Assembly: GCA_018195615.1 (NCBI GenBank)
Contig: JAGTPG010000002.1
Location: 1,860,001 to 1,924,000, forward strand
Source: Streptomyces tuirus
GTDB taxonomy: Bacteria; Actinomycetota; Actinomycetes; Streptomycetales; Streptomycetaceae
Length of the DNA: 64,000 nt
Direction of reading: 5' to 3'
Within the stretch, counting starts at the first letter, position 1; every line of letters starts with the position of its first letter. The notes under the pieces are model-generated. The model saw only the letters and a list, made by a program, of their open reading frames with translations, searched no databases and was not told where the DNA came from. Of this stretch, positions 54,969-63,769 are shown one piece after another. A program made the translations under genes and the position numbers.

Positions 54969-55931
54969 TCAGGTCACGTCGTCATAACCGTTGACCCGGT
55001 CCGAGCGGTCTCCGCTCGCCTGCTCGGGCAAGGCGGCCCGGCTGGTGGTCACAGGCTCGATCTCGCCGATGTCTTCCGGGGTGAGATCAAGCTCGGAGGC
55101 CTCGTCGTCGGCGGGGCCAAGGGCCTCGCGGCGGCTGCGGCGGCGGTCGTTGAGCAGGGAGACAGCGGTGGCGCCGAAGTAGAGGATCCAGATCGGCCCG
55201 GCGAGCGCCAGCATGGTCAGCGGGTCTGTGCTGGGCGTGGCGATGGCCGCGAACACCGTGATGCCCATGATCATGCCGCGCCACCAGCCGAGCATGCGCT
55301 TGCCGCTGATCGCCCCGGTGAGATTCAGCATGACCAGCAGCAACGGCAGCTCGAACGAGAGGCCGAAGACGAGCACCATCCGCATGACCAGGTCGAGCAG
55401 GTCGTCCAGCGGGAGGAGGTTGGACGTGCCGCCCGGGGTGAACTCGAGGAGCACCTTCGCCGTGGTCGGGAGGACCGTGTACGCGAAATAGGCGCCGACG
55501 ATGAACAGCGGGGCGCCCGTGCCGACGAAGGCGTAGGCGTACTTCTTCTCGTGCCGGTGCAGTCCGGGCGCGACGAAGGCCCACAGCTGGTAGAGCCAGA
55601 CCGGCGAGGCCAGGACGACACCGGCCATCAGCGACACCTTCAGCGCCAGCGTGAAGGGGGTCAGCAGGCCGTTGATGGTGATCTGCGCACACGGCTTCGA
55701 GCCCGGCTGCGACTTGGCCAGTTCCGCGAAGGTCTTGTCACAGCCGACCGAGTCGAGGATCGGCTTGGTGATCAAGTTGATGATGTCGTTGTAGAAGAAG
55801 GCGGCGAAGACCGTGACGACGACGATCGCCAGCATCGCCTTGGCGAGCCGGTTGCGGAGCTCGCGAAGGTGCTCCGCGAGGGGCATCCGCCCCTCCGGAT
55901 CCTTCTCCTGCTTGCGGGCAGACTTAAGCAA
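54969..55931 (-). CDS. tatC: Sec-independent protein translocase subunit TatC
   Basis: 320 residues with six transmembrane segments. The conserved N-terminal cytoplasmic part reads 'MPLAEHLRELRNRLAKAM', followed by the segment 'AIVVVTVFAAFFYNDIINLI' and the typical 'TPFTLALKVSLMAGVVLASP', 'YQLWAFVAPGLHRHEKKYAYAF' motifs, with 'FGLSFELPLLLVMLNLTG' later. The C-terminal tail (about 70 residues) is acidic and characteristic of actinobacteria. It binds twin-arginine signals, such as that of the hydrolase at 8650-9885. The start is a TTG codon at 55931, 47 bases after tatA. Confidence 0.97.
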   Translation of the reverse strand: MLKSARKQEKDPEGRMPLAEHLRELRNRLAKAMLAIVVVTVFAAFFYNDIINLITKPILDSVGCDKTFAELAKSQPGSKPCAQITINGLLTPFTLALKVSLMAGVVLASPVWLYQLWAFVAPGLHRHEKKYAYAFVGTGAPLFIVGAYFAYTVLPTTAKVLLEFTPGGTSNLLPLDDLLDLVMRMVLVFGLSFELPLLLVMLNLTGAISGKRMLGWWRGMIMGITVFAAIATPSTDPLTMLALAGPIWILYFGATAVSLLNDRRRSRREALGPADDEASELDLTPEDIGEIEPVTTSRAALPEQASGDRSDRVNGYDDVT

Positions 55932-55978
55932 CCCACGTTCCCATCTCGTGCGGCGGGCCGGAGGTCACCGGCCCTGCG

Positions 55979-56263
55979 TCAGCGCTTGGTCGTGTCCGTG
56001 GGCTCGTTGACCGGGCGCGAGCTGGTCACGTCACCGGGCGCGGCCTGGATGGTGCGCTGCGCGGGCTGCTCGTCATTGTTGGGCGGACCGGCCGGGGTCG
56101 CGGACGACTTGCTGTCGTCCTTCATCGCCTTGGCCTCGCTCTTGAGGATGCGCGCGGACTTGCCGAGCGACCGCGCCATGTCCGGAAGCTTCTTCGCGCC
56201 GAACAGCAGGATGATGACGACGAGGATGAGAATGATCTCGGGGGCTCCGAGCCTTCCGAACAT
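55979..56263 (-). CDS. tatA: Sec-independent protein translocase subunit TatA
   Basis: 94 residues. One transmembrane helix ('APEIILILVVIILLFGAKKL') after a short N terminus 'MFGRLG', then the amphipathic helix 'PDMARSLGKSARILKSEAKAM' (split at the Pro) and a charged, disordered tail. It forms the transport channel with TatC. It precedes tatC in the same transcript. An 18-base palindrome lies upstream in the promoter region. Confidence 0.97.
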   Translation of the reverse strand: MFGRLGAPEIILILVVIILLFGAKKLPDMARSLGKSARILKSEAKAMKDDSKSSATPAGPPNNDEQPAQRTIQAAPGDVTSSRPVNEPTDTTKR

Positions 56264-56303
56264 AAGTCTTTACCTTCTCACCGAGGCGGCTGGGGTGGGG
56301 TGC

Positions 56304-56321
56304 TGTCCGACCGGTCGGACA
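56304..56321. promoter_or_regulatory. Perfect palindrome upstream of tatA
   Basis: TGTCCGACCGGTCGGACA is a perfect 18-base palindrome 41 bases before tatA, followed by a third half-site-like GTGTCCGAACG. It shares 14 bases with the motif at 21500-21513 in the infC promoter region, consistent with one transcription factor acting at both. Confidence 0.55.
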
Positions 56322-56522
56322 TGTGTCCGAACGATCGTGTTGACAGCGATCGTAACGCTCAGGGGTAAACGTGAGGCAATCCCTCTGCATCCCCTGTGCG
56401 TACTCCCGTCCGCGGCCAGTGCCTCGTTAACCGGGCCGCGACCAGCAGAGTACCTGTCCGAACGGCCGAGGTGACAGGGCGAACTGACCCAAAGCACAAC
56501 TCACAGCCGCCCTCGGGTCGGC

Positions 56523-56717
56523 TCACAGGGCGTCCACGGACCGGGCGGCGCTCTCCGCCGCCCGCTCCAGGTCCTCGGCGGCCCGGTTGATACGCCGCGC
56601 CGAGTCCGTGACCTGCCTGCCCAGACGCTGTGCCTCGACGAACACCCGCACGGCGAGCACCCCCAGCACGGCGAGACCCACGAACCCCAGAGCAATCGCG
56701 AACATCGGCCAGAACAT
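56523..56717 (-). CDS. Small membrane protein with C-terminal coiled coil
   Basis: 64 residues. One N-terminal transmembrane helix ('MFAIALGFVGLAVLGVLAVR', residues 5-24) and a charged helix ('QRLGRQVTDSARRINRAAED') that could be coiled coil. The order and composition suggest a membrane anchor with its helix in the cytoplasm. I do not recognise a family. It lies between the tat genes and the zinc-ribbon gene, in the block conserved with actinobacterial pafBC neighbours. Confidence 0.65.
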   Translation of the reverse strand: MFWPMFAIALGFVGLAVLGVLAVRVFVEAQRLGRQVTDSARRINRAAEDLERAAESAARSVDAL

Positions 56718-56762
56718 GACGTCGAGCCTAGACCGTCCCGGACGGTCGGACGGCCTGCCCCT

Positions 56763-57055
56763 CTAGAGGGTCGAATGCAGCCGCAGGGTTCGCACACCGC
56801 CGCCGGTGAGCAGCTCCACGATCCGCTCCCCGCGGGCTTGCGGACGGACGAGCCGCACTCGGGGCAGGTGAACGAGTAGAAGGTGGTGCGGCTCGTGGCG
56901 CCGATGGCGAGGCGCAGGGCGCTCGCGGTGAGCTCGAAGCGCTCGCGGCAGTCCGGGCAGCCCGCTCTGAACACCACCGGGGAGACGCTTCTCATCCCGG
57001 CGAACGCGGACTCCACCGTCATGCCCCGCGCACCGGACGTCGCCGACTCGCTCAC
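56763..57055 (-). CDS. Small zinc-ribbon protein (one frameshift)
   Basis: About 97 residues. Two CxxC pairs ('FRAGCPDCRERFEL' and 'FTCPECGSSVRKPAG') form a zinc ribbon around a helix 'TASALRLAIGATSRTTF'. After repair it ends 'ERIVELLTGGGVRTLRLHST'. One base is missing in the C run 56828-56831. GTG 57055 is chosen because GAGGAG lies upstream; ATG 57022 would give a shorter protein. The small ribbon suggests an RNA- or DNA-binding or regulatory role, but no function can be named. It is next to pafC. Confidence 0.75.
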
Positions 57056-57273
57056 AGCCCTCGCTCCTCTTCCTCGGGTGGTTCGCCTCCGGGACGCCAC
57101 GGCCCGACCTGAGTACAGCCGGGCGCACGGCCCGCCACGCCCGCCCTGGGCGAGCCGGCCCGGGAGGCCCGAGGGCGGCACCGGCCCCGGTCGGCCGGGC
57201 CGCGGCCGTCCGCCTTCGGGACAGACGGGCGAGCCCGAGCGCACCCGCCCCGCCGCACCGCACGCCGTGACGG

Positions 57274-58362
57274 CTACGCACGCCCGCCGTCCGGACCGGC
57301 CGGGGTGGCGTGCGCCGAGCGCGGCGCGTGCGGCCCGCGCGCCTCGGCCGCCTCCACCGCGTCGGCCGTCCCGACCGGCTCGATCCCGTCGTACGCCGCG
57401 AGCGCCTCGCGGGCCGCCTGCCGGGCGCTGTCGGCGAGCTCGGGCGGCGACACGATGCGGCCGTCGCGCCCGAGCCGCAGCGCCAGGCGCCGCAGGGACG
57501 CCGGGTCGGGGGTCCGCAGAGTGATACGGAGCCCGCCGTCGGGAAGCTCATCCGCACGGTCGTGCGGGTAGTACTCGGCGACCCAGCGCCCGCCCGGGCC
57601 GACCTCGACGACGACCTCCGGGTCCTCCGCCGCGGGCTGCACCAGCCCCTCGGACAGGTCCCGCAGCTCGATCTCCGGTGGCGCCGACGGCTCGTCCAGG
57701 ATCCGGATCTCGGCGACCCGGTCGAGCCGGAAGGTGCGGCGCGCCTCGGAGCGGCGGCACCAGGCCTCGACGTAGGTGTGCCCCACGCTGACCAGGCGGA
57801 TCGGGTCGATCTCCCGCTCGGTGACCTCGTCGCGCGCGGGTGAGTAGTAGCGGATCCACAGCCGGCGGCGCTCGGCGATCGCCCGGTCGACGTCCGCGAA
57901 GACACCGCCCTCCGACTCGAAGGTCACCGACAGGCGCGAGCTGGCGCCCGCCACCTCGCCGGCCGCCGTCTCCACCTTGGCCGTCGCCCGCAACAGCGCC
58001 TGCCGGTCGCTCTCCCGCAGTCCCGGCAGCGTGGCCACGGCCCGGGCGGCGACGAGCAGGGCGGTGGCCTCGTCGGCGGCGAGTCTGAGCGGCTCGGCCG
58101 CCTCCGCCGCGAGGGCGGCCGGGTTGTGCCACCAGATGCGCTCACCGTCGGTGTCGATGTCGAGCAGGTCGCCGCCGCGGAAGCTGGTGCCGCACATGGG
58201 CAGCACGTCCAGGTCGGAGACCAGCTCGTCCTCGGTGATGCCGAAGGCGCGCGCGACGTCCTCGACCCGGGCCCCGGGGCGCTCCCTCAAGTACGTCACC
58301 AGGGAGAGCATCCGCCGGGTCTGGTCGATGGCGTTCACGGGCCTGACCGGTTTGCCTGCCAC
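57274..58362 (-). CDS. pafC: WYL-domain transcriptional activator PafC
   Basis: 362 residues. N-terminal winged helix ('TRRMLSLVTYLRERPGARVE' with 'DVARAFGITEDELVSDLDVL'), then the WYL domain ('RLWIRYYSPARDEVTEREID', 'YVEAWCRRSEARRTFRLDRV') and a C-terminal extension typical of PafC ('WVAEYYPHDRADELPDGGLR'). PafC forms a complex with PafB that activates DNA-damage genes independently of LexA; ligand sensing lies in the WYL part. It follows pafB by 18 bases on the same transcript. Confidence 0.93.
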   Translation of the reverse strand: MAGKPVRPVNAIDQTRRMLSLVTYLRERPGARVEDVARAFGITEDELVSDLDVLPMCGTSFRGGDLLDIDTDGERIWWHNPAALAAEAAEPLRLAADEATALLVAARAVATLPGLRESDRQALLRATAKVETAAGEVAGASSRLSVTFESEGGVFADVDRAIAERRRLWIRYYSPARDEVTEREIDPIRLVSVGHTYVEAWCRRSEARRTFRLDRVAEIRILDEPSAPPEIELRDLSEGLVQPAAEDPEVVVEVGPGGRWVAEYYPHDRADELPDGGLRITLRTPDPASLRRLALRLGRDGRIVSPPELADSARQAAREALAAYDGIEPVGTADAVEAAEARGPHAPRSAHATPAGPDGGRA

Positions 58363-58380
58363 TGTCTTTTCCCGCTCCCC

Positions 58381-59358
58381 TCAGCCCTTGGCCACGGCCC
58401 GCAGCCGGTCCACCACGTCGGCCCGCAGCTCGGCGGGCTCCAGGACGACCACGTCCGGCCCGAACTCCACCAGCCAGGCGTCCAGCCCGTGGCCGTACGG
58501 AATCTCCAACTCGTCCCAGCCGTCACCCAGTTCCCGTACGGAGGTGGCCTTCGCCCGAAGGGGGTAGCCCGCGTCCGAACGCAGCCGGATCCGGGCCGAG
58601 CGGTCGGCGATCTCCCCGGCCCAGCTCGCGACGGTCTCCCGGACGGTGACGACGTCCGGCACGTCGGCGGTGTACCGGCCACCGCGGGAGCGGACCTTGC
58701 CGGTGATCCTGGACAGCCGGAAGACCCGCTCGGCGCCCCGGTCGCGGTCCCAGCCCGCCAGGTACCAGTGGCCCCGCCAGCACTCCAGCGCCCACGGCTC
58801 CACATGCCGCTGCTCCGGGTGGGCGGCGGTGGCCTTGCGGTAGTCGAAGACGACCGGTCTGCGATCCCGGCAGGCCAGCATCAGCGGCTCGAACGCCGCC
58901 TCGTGCACGGGGATGCGCGGCTCCAGCGCGCCGTGCGGCCCGTACGGGTCGACGTCCTCGGGGAGCCCGGCCGCGCGCAGCTTCTGCAGGGCGCCGCTGG
59001 CCGCACCGGCGAGCCGGGCCTGCTGCCACACCTTCGCGGCGAGACCGAGCGCCGCGGCCTCCTCGGCGTCCAGGGTGATGGGCGGCAGACGGTTGCTGTC
59101 GCGGCGCGCCAGGTAGCCGATCTCGCCCTCGAGGCTCTCGACCGTCTCGATGACCAGTCCGAGTTCGCGCAGGTCGTCCTTGTCGCGCTCGAACATGCGG
59201 TTGAAGGAGTCGTCGTTGCCGGCCGCGCCGTTGCCCGGCCCGAAGGCCTCGACGTAGGCCTCGATGGAGTCGCGCAGCTCGCGCTTGCTGAGCGGACGTC
59301 GCGTCCCGAGCAGACACAGCGCCAGGTTCATCAGCCGCTCGGCCTTGGCAATGGCCAT
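58381..59358 (-). CDS. pafB: WYL-domain transcriptional activator PafB
   Basis: 325 residues. N-terminal winged helix ('AERLMNLALCLLGTRRPLSK', 'RELRDSIEAYVE'), then 'DKDDLRELGLVIETVESLEG' and the WYL region 'RRPVVFDYRKATAAHPEQRH' with 'EPWALECWRGHWYLAGWDRD'. It pairs with PafC to activate the mycobacterial-type DNA-damage response and is encoded directly upstream of it. ATG 59358 is the conserved N terminus and has AAGGG upstream. Confidence 0.93.
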   Translation of the reverse strand: MAIAKAERLMNLALCLLGTRRPLSKRELRDSIEAYVEAFGPGNGAAGNDDSFNRMFERDKDDLRELGLVIETVESLEGEIGYLARRDSNRLPPITLDAEEAAALGLAAKVWQQARLAGAASGALQKLRAAGLPEDVDPYGPHGALEPRIPVHEAAFEPLMLACRDRRPVVFDYRKATAAHPEQRHVEPWALECWRGHWYLAGWDRDRGAERVFRLSRITGKVRSRGGRYTADVPDVVTVRETVASWAGEIADRSARIRLRSDAGYPLRAKATSVRELGDGWDELEIPYGHGLDAWLVEFGPDVVVLEPAELRADVVDRLRAVAKG

Positions 59359-59486
59359 CGACGCCCTTCGCCTCCCTATGGTGCTTGACGACGATGACCG
59401 TACCGCCCCGCGGTGGCACGGCAAAGCCGAGGGCCCATGCCCGAACAGGCATGGACCCCACGTGATCGAGTCTGTCCGAACCTTGC

Positions 59487-59858
59487 TCAGACCCCGAGCA
59501 GGTCGACCACGAAGATCAGCGTCTCGCCCGGCTTGATCAGAGGGGACGGGCTCTGGTTGCCGTAGGCGAGGTGGGCGGGGATGGTCAGCTGGCGGCGGCC
59601 GCCGACCTTCATGCCCTGCACGCCCTGGTCCCAGCCCTTGATGACCCGGCCGCCGCCCAGCGGGAAGCGGAAGGGGGTGCCGCGGTTCCAGCTGGCGTCG
59701 AACTCCTCGCCCGTGCTGAAGGAGACACCCACGTAGTGCACGGTGACGGTCTGGCCCGCCTGCGCGACCGGGCCGTCGCCTTCCCAGATGTCCTTGATCT
59801 CGAGGTCCGCCGGGGGTTCGCCGCCCGGGAAGTCGATCTCGGGCTTGTCGATGCTCAC
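59487..59858 (-). CDS. FKBP-type peptidyl-prolyl isomerase, cytoplasmic
   Basis: 123 residues, no signal peptide. The single FKBP domain has 'DGPVAQAGQTVTVHYVGVSF', 'EFDASWNRGTPFRFPLGGG', 'RVIKGWDQGVQGMKVGGRRQ' and 'AYGNQSPSPLIKPGETLIF', with aromatic pocket residues (Tyr, Phe, Trp) intact. It catalyses proline isomerisation in protein folding. It is about 60 bases from the second FKBP gene and next to pafB. Confidence 0.95.
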   Translation of the reverse strand: MSIDKPEIDFPGGEPPADLEIKDIWEGDGPVAQAGQTVTVHYVGVSFSTGEEFDASWNRGTPFRFPLGGGRVIKGWDQGVQGMKVGGRRQLTIPAHLAYGNQSPSPLIKPGETLIFVVDLLGV

Positions 59859-59919
59859 GTCTCTAGCTCCTGCTTGTCTGCGAAAAGGCGAACACGCACA
59901 GTCTTACATCCCGCGCGCG

Positions 59920-60921
59920 TCACAGCTTCGCGAGGATGTCCACCGAAAAGACCAACGTGGAGTCCTTCTTGATGCCGCTGCCCTGCGGCGGGTTGTCCCC
60001 GTAGCCCAGCTCGGGCGGGATGACGATGAGGACGCGGCTGCCGACCTTCTTGCCGGTCAGGCCCTGCGCCCAGCCCTTGACGACCTGCTGGAGCGAGAAC
60101 GACACCAGCTGCTTGTTGGCGTACGAGGAGTCGAACTCCTTGCCGCCGTCCCACAGCACGCCCTTGTACTGCACCAGGACGCTGTCCTCGGCGGCGACCT
60201 TCTCGCCGTCGCCCTCCAGGACGTACTCCGCGACGAGCTTCTTCGGGGCGGCCGCCTTGGGCACCTCGATGGAGGGCGCCTTGCCGTCGGTGTTGGTGCC
60301 GACCTTCGGCAGGTCCGCGTCTTCCTGGGGGACCTTCTCGCCCTCGGCGGAGCTGGTGGCGTTGAACGTGTCCTGCACGTCGACGACGAAGACCAGGGTG
60401 TCGGTGCCCTTGATGCCCGCCTGCGGGTTGCCCTGCGAGCCGTATCCCCAGGTGGGCGGGACGGCCATCTCGATGCGGCTGCCGGCCTTCTTGCCGGCCA
60501 GCGCGTACCGCCAGCCGTCGATGATCCGGCCCTGGCTGAGCTGGATGGCCAGCCGGGTCTTGCGGTCGTAGGAGTTGTCGAAGACCTTGGCGGTGTTCCA
60601 GACCTGGCCCAGGTAGTTCGCTACGACGAAGTCGTTCTCCGCGACGGCCTTGCCGCTGCCCGCGATCAGCGTCTTCACCGCGAGCTGCTTCGAGGGCTCG
60701 CCGCTGCCCTTCGCGACCGTCGGCTTCTCGTCGAACTTGTTGCCCGCGGTGACCGCCGGCAGCGGACCGTCCACGATCTTCGGCGGCGGGGCCGAGGACG
60801 GAGCGGACGCCGAGGGCGACGGGCTGTCGCTGGCCTTGCTCGAGTCGGACTTGTCGTCACCGCATGCGGTGAGCGTGGCCAGTCCTGCGGGAACGGCGAT
60901 GAGAAGTGAGCGTCGGCGCAC
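59920..60921 (-). CDS. Lipoprotein with two tandem FKBP isomerase domains
   Basis: 333 residues. GTG at 60921 (GAGG eight bases upstream) starts a lipoprotein signal with lipobox 'LATLTAC', followed by a Ser/Pro linker. FKBP domain 1 (about 85-190) has 'DFVVANYLGQVWNTAKVFDN' and 'RIEMAVPPTWGYG'; domain 2 (about 225-333) has 'SVLVQYKGVLWDGGKEFDSS' and 'RVLIVIPPELGYGDN'. Domain 2 is closer to typical active domains. It would help fold exported proteins at the outer membrane face, and may serve Tat or Sec substrates. Confidence 0.93.
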   Translation of the reverse strand: MRRRSLLIAVPAGLATLTACGDDKSDSSKASDSPSPSASAPSSAPPPKIVDGPLPAVTAGNKFDEKPTVAKGSGEPSKQLAVKTLIAGSGKAVAENDFVVANYLGQVWNTAKVFDNSYDRKTRLAIQLSQGRIIDGWRYALAGKKAGSRIEMAVPPTWGYGSQGNPQAGIKGTDTLVFVVDVQDTFNATSSAEGEKVPQEDADLPKVGTNTDGKAPSIEVPKAAAPKKLVAEYVLEGDGEKVAAEDSVLVQYKGVLWDGGKEFDSSYANKQLVSFSLQQVVKGWAQGLTGKKVGSRVLIVIPPELGYGDNPPQGSGIKKDSTLVFSVDILAKL

Positions 60922-61051
60922 TGTGGGGGCCTCGTAATCAATCGATCTCGTTGATGGCGTGCGCGCAACTCTACGGCGTGAGCAGGGCGCCGTACTTGTA
61001 ACGTACGGCGCCCGTGTGGCGTTCCGGCGATTTCCCCGCCGGCGCATTTCC

Positions 61052-62412
61052 TCACATTCCGGCGATCAGCTTCTCCACCCGGTCGTCCACGGAACGGAAC
61101 GGGTCCTTGCACAAGACGGTGCGCTGGGCCTGGTCGTTCAGCTTGAGATGGACCCAGTCGACCGTGAAGTCACGACGCTGTTCCTGGGCGCGCCGGATGA
61201 AGTCGCCGCGCAGCCGGGCCCGAGTGGTCTGCGGCGGAACGGACTTGCCCTCGAAGATCTTCAGGTCGTTGCAGACGCGAGCCGCCTGCCCCTTCTTCTC
61301 GAGCAGGTAGTACAGGCCACGACGCCGGTGGATGTCGTGGTAGGCGAGGTCTATCTGGGCGACCCGCGGGTGCGACATGGTCATGTTGTTCTTGCTGCGG
61401 TACCGCTCGATGAGCTTGTACTTCATGACCCAGTCGATCTCGGTGCCGATGCGGTCGAGGTCCTCGGTCTCGATCGCCTCCAGCGTCCGGCCCCACAGCT
61501 CCAGCACGCGCTCCACGGTGCCGGTGCGGATGCCGCGGCGGTCGCAGAAGTCCAGGGCCTTCTCGTAGTACTCGCGCTGCACCTCCAGCGCCGAGGCCTC
61601 CCGGCCGCTGGCCAGGCGGACCTTCCGGCGGCCCGTGATGTCGTGGCTGACCTCGCGGATGGCCCGGATGGGGTTCTCCAGGGTCAGGTCCCGCATCACC
61701 GTGCCCGCCTCGATCATGCGCAGCACCAGGTCGGTGGCGCCGACCTTGAGCAGCATGGTCGTCTCGGACATGTTGGAGTCGCCCACGATGACGTGCAGCC
61801 GGCGGTAGCGCTCGGCGTCGGCGTGCGGCTCGTCGCGCGTGTTGATGATCGGGCGGGAGCGGGTCGTCGCCGAGGAGACGCCCTCCCAGATGTGCTCGGC
61901 CCGCTGGCTGACGCAGTACACGGCCCGCGCGGCGTCTGCAGCACCTTGCCGGCACCGCACAGCAGCTGCCTCGTCACCAGGAACGGAATGAGAATGTCCG
62001 CGAGCCGGGAGAACTCCCCGTGCCGGGCGACCAGATAGTTCTCGTGGCAGCCGTAGGAGTTGCCCGCCGAATCGGTGTTGTTCTTGAAGAGGTAGACGTC
62101 GCCCGCGATTCCCTCCTCGTGCAGGCGTCGTTCGGCGTCCACCAGGAGTCCTTCGAGAATGCGCTCGCCCGCTTTGTCGTGGGTGACCAGTTCGATCACG
62201 TTGTCACATTCCGGTGTGGCGTATTCCGGATGCGATCCCACGTCGAGATAGAGGCGGGCGCCGTTTCGCAGAAAGACATTGCTGCTGCGGCCCCATGACA
62301 CGACACGGCGGAAGAGGTACCGCGCCACCTCGTCAGGAGACAGGCGGCGCTGTCCCCTGAACGTACACGTGACGCCGTACTCGTTCTCCAGCCCGAAAAT
62401 GCGGCGGTCCAT
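61052..62412 (-). CDS. pafA: Pup-protein ligase PafA (one frameshift)
   Basis: About 453 residues. The carboxylate-amine-ligase fold is shown by 'IFGLENEYGVTCTF' (nucleotide and metal site), 'GSHPEYATPECDN', 'LFKNNTDSAGNSYGCHENYL', 'RPIINTRDEPHADAERYRR' and 'VGDSNMSETTMLLKVGATDLV'. It attaches Pup to lysines of proteins for proteasomal degradation. Pup, Dop and the proteasome genes are not in this window. One base is missing in the C run 61924-61926, where 'TPRG/AVYCVSQRAEH' joins. The start ATG 62412 matches the family. Confidence 0.96.
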
Positions 62413-62421
62413 GAGGGAACA

Positions 62422-63681
62422 TTACGCCCGATCCCCTGAACTGAAACGGGGTTCGAGGGCACGGTTCGGATCATTTTCCGAACCGGCCGCAACGACCGCT
62501 CCCTGGCCGGGAGCTGCGAGTACCCGTCCTGTGGCGGTCAAAACCAGCAAGGACACGCCACCCGCGACCCCCGGCACGGCGAAGCCCCACAGCGCCCCGC
62601 CCGCCTCGACGACGGGCCCCGCGACGCCCGTTCCCACCGAGTGGCCCACGGTGAACGTCGTGACGAACCAGGAGAACGCCTCGGTGACCGTGCCGCGCGG
62701 CGCGTGCCGGTCGACCAGGACGAACGCACAGGCGATGGCGGGCGCGAGGAAGACCCCGGCGAGCGCGGTCAGCGCCACCATGGGCACCGCGTCCGGCATG
62801 AGCAGCAGAGGCAGGTAACACACCACCAGAAGGGCCACCAGCACCTGGAGTCGCCGCGCCGGCTCACCGGCCCACTGCCGTGCCCCGTAGACGGTGCCGC
62901 CGACCAGTGCCCCGAACCCCAGGGCGGCCATCAGCCAGCCGTACACCACGTCACCGCCGTGCTCGTCCGCGTAGGGCACCGAGGCGACCGTGATGGACCC
63001 GAGTGCCATCCCGACGAAGAGGAACGCCGCCAGCAGCGCCAGCAGCCCCGCCGAGCGCAGGGCACCCAGCCAGTGCGCCTCACGGGGCGCCGACCGCCAC
63101 GCGCGCGAGGGCGGCGACACCACCACGGACAGCGCCCCCAGCACCCCGATCACGTTCAGCACGAGCAGCGCGGCCTGGGCCGACCACAGGGACACGCACA
63201 ACGTCACCAGCAGCGGCCCGACGGTGAACATCACTTCCTGGGCCACGGCGTCCATGGCGTACGCCGTGTGCACCTGGTCCTCCCTGCGCAGGACGGAGGA
63301 CCACAGGGCGCGCAGCCCGCCCTCCAGGGGCGGTGTGAAGAGCCCGGCAGCCGCGACGGCGGCGTACGCGAGCGGCAGCGACCCGATTCCGGCGAAGGCG
63401 AAGACGGCCGTCGCGAGGCCGCTGAGGACAGCCGCCGGCAGCTGCACGAGCGGCTGCCCGCGCAGGTCGACGAGCCTGCCCAGCACCGGCTGTCCCACGG
63501 CGTTGGCGACGCCGTAGACGGCCACCAGCGCCCCCGCCAGGCTGTACGTACCGCCCTCCGCCCGGACGAACAGCACGATCGCGATGGCCGCCGTGGCGTT
63601 GGGCAGCCGGCCCACGAGCGTGCCGACGAGCAGCCGGGCGGCGTGTCGCGCCCGAAGGATCTCCAGGTATCCCGTAGCCAT
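62422..63681 (-). CDS. MFS-family membrane exporter
   Basis: 419 residues with about twelve transmembrane segments. The N-terminal part has 'RARHAARLLVGTLVGRLPNA' and 'VLFVRAEGGTYSLAGALVAV', and the loop 'GQPVLGRLVDLRGQPLVQLP' is the MFS motif-A region. It is probably a drug or sugar efflux pump. It lies ten bases before pafA's stop side, but is divergent from a LacI regulator, which suggests carbohydrate or metabolite control. No frameshift is needed. Confidence 0.88.
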   Translation of the reverse strand: MATGYLEILRARHAARLLVGTLVGRLPNATAAIAIVLFVRAEGGTYSLAGALVAVYGVANAVGQPVLGRLVDLRGQPLVQLPAAVLSGLATAVFAFAGIGSLPLAYAAVAAAGLFTPPLEGGLRALWSSVLRREDQVHTAYAMDAVAQEVMFTVGPLLVTLCVSLWSAQAALLVLNVIGVLGALSVVVSPPSRAWRSAPREAHWLGALRSAGLLALLAAFLFVGMALGSITVASVPYADEHGGDVVYGWLMAALGFGALVGGTVYGARQWAGEPARRLQVLVALLVVCYLPLLLMPDAVPMVALTALAGVFLAPAIACAFVLVDRHAPRGTVTEAFSWFVTTFTVGHSVGTGVAGPVVEAGGALWGFAVPGVAGGVSLLVLTATGRVLAAPGQGAVVAAGSENDPNRALEPRFSSGDRA

Positions 63682-63698
63682 GTCCCCGCCCTAGGTTT

Positions 63699-63725
63699 TA
63701 CGTATAACGTCGGCTCACATACGTA
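63699..63725. promoter_or_regulatory. Paired TACGTA operator candidate between MFS and LacI genes
   Basis: Two TACGTA palindromes (63699-63704 and 63720-63725) are 21 bases apart, exactly two helical turns, in the 88-base divergent promoter region. This suits a LacI-family dimer pair regulating both genes. Confidence 0.5.
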
Positions 63726-63769
63726 CCATGTCGGCTGTTCGGGAGTCCAGACGAAGGAGCAGGCCGACG

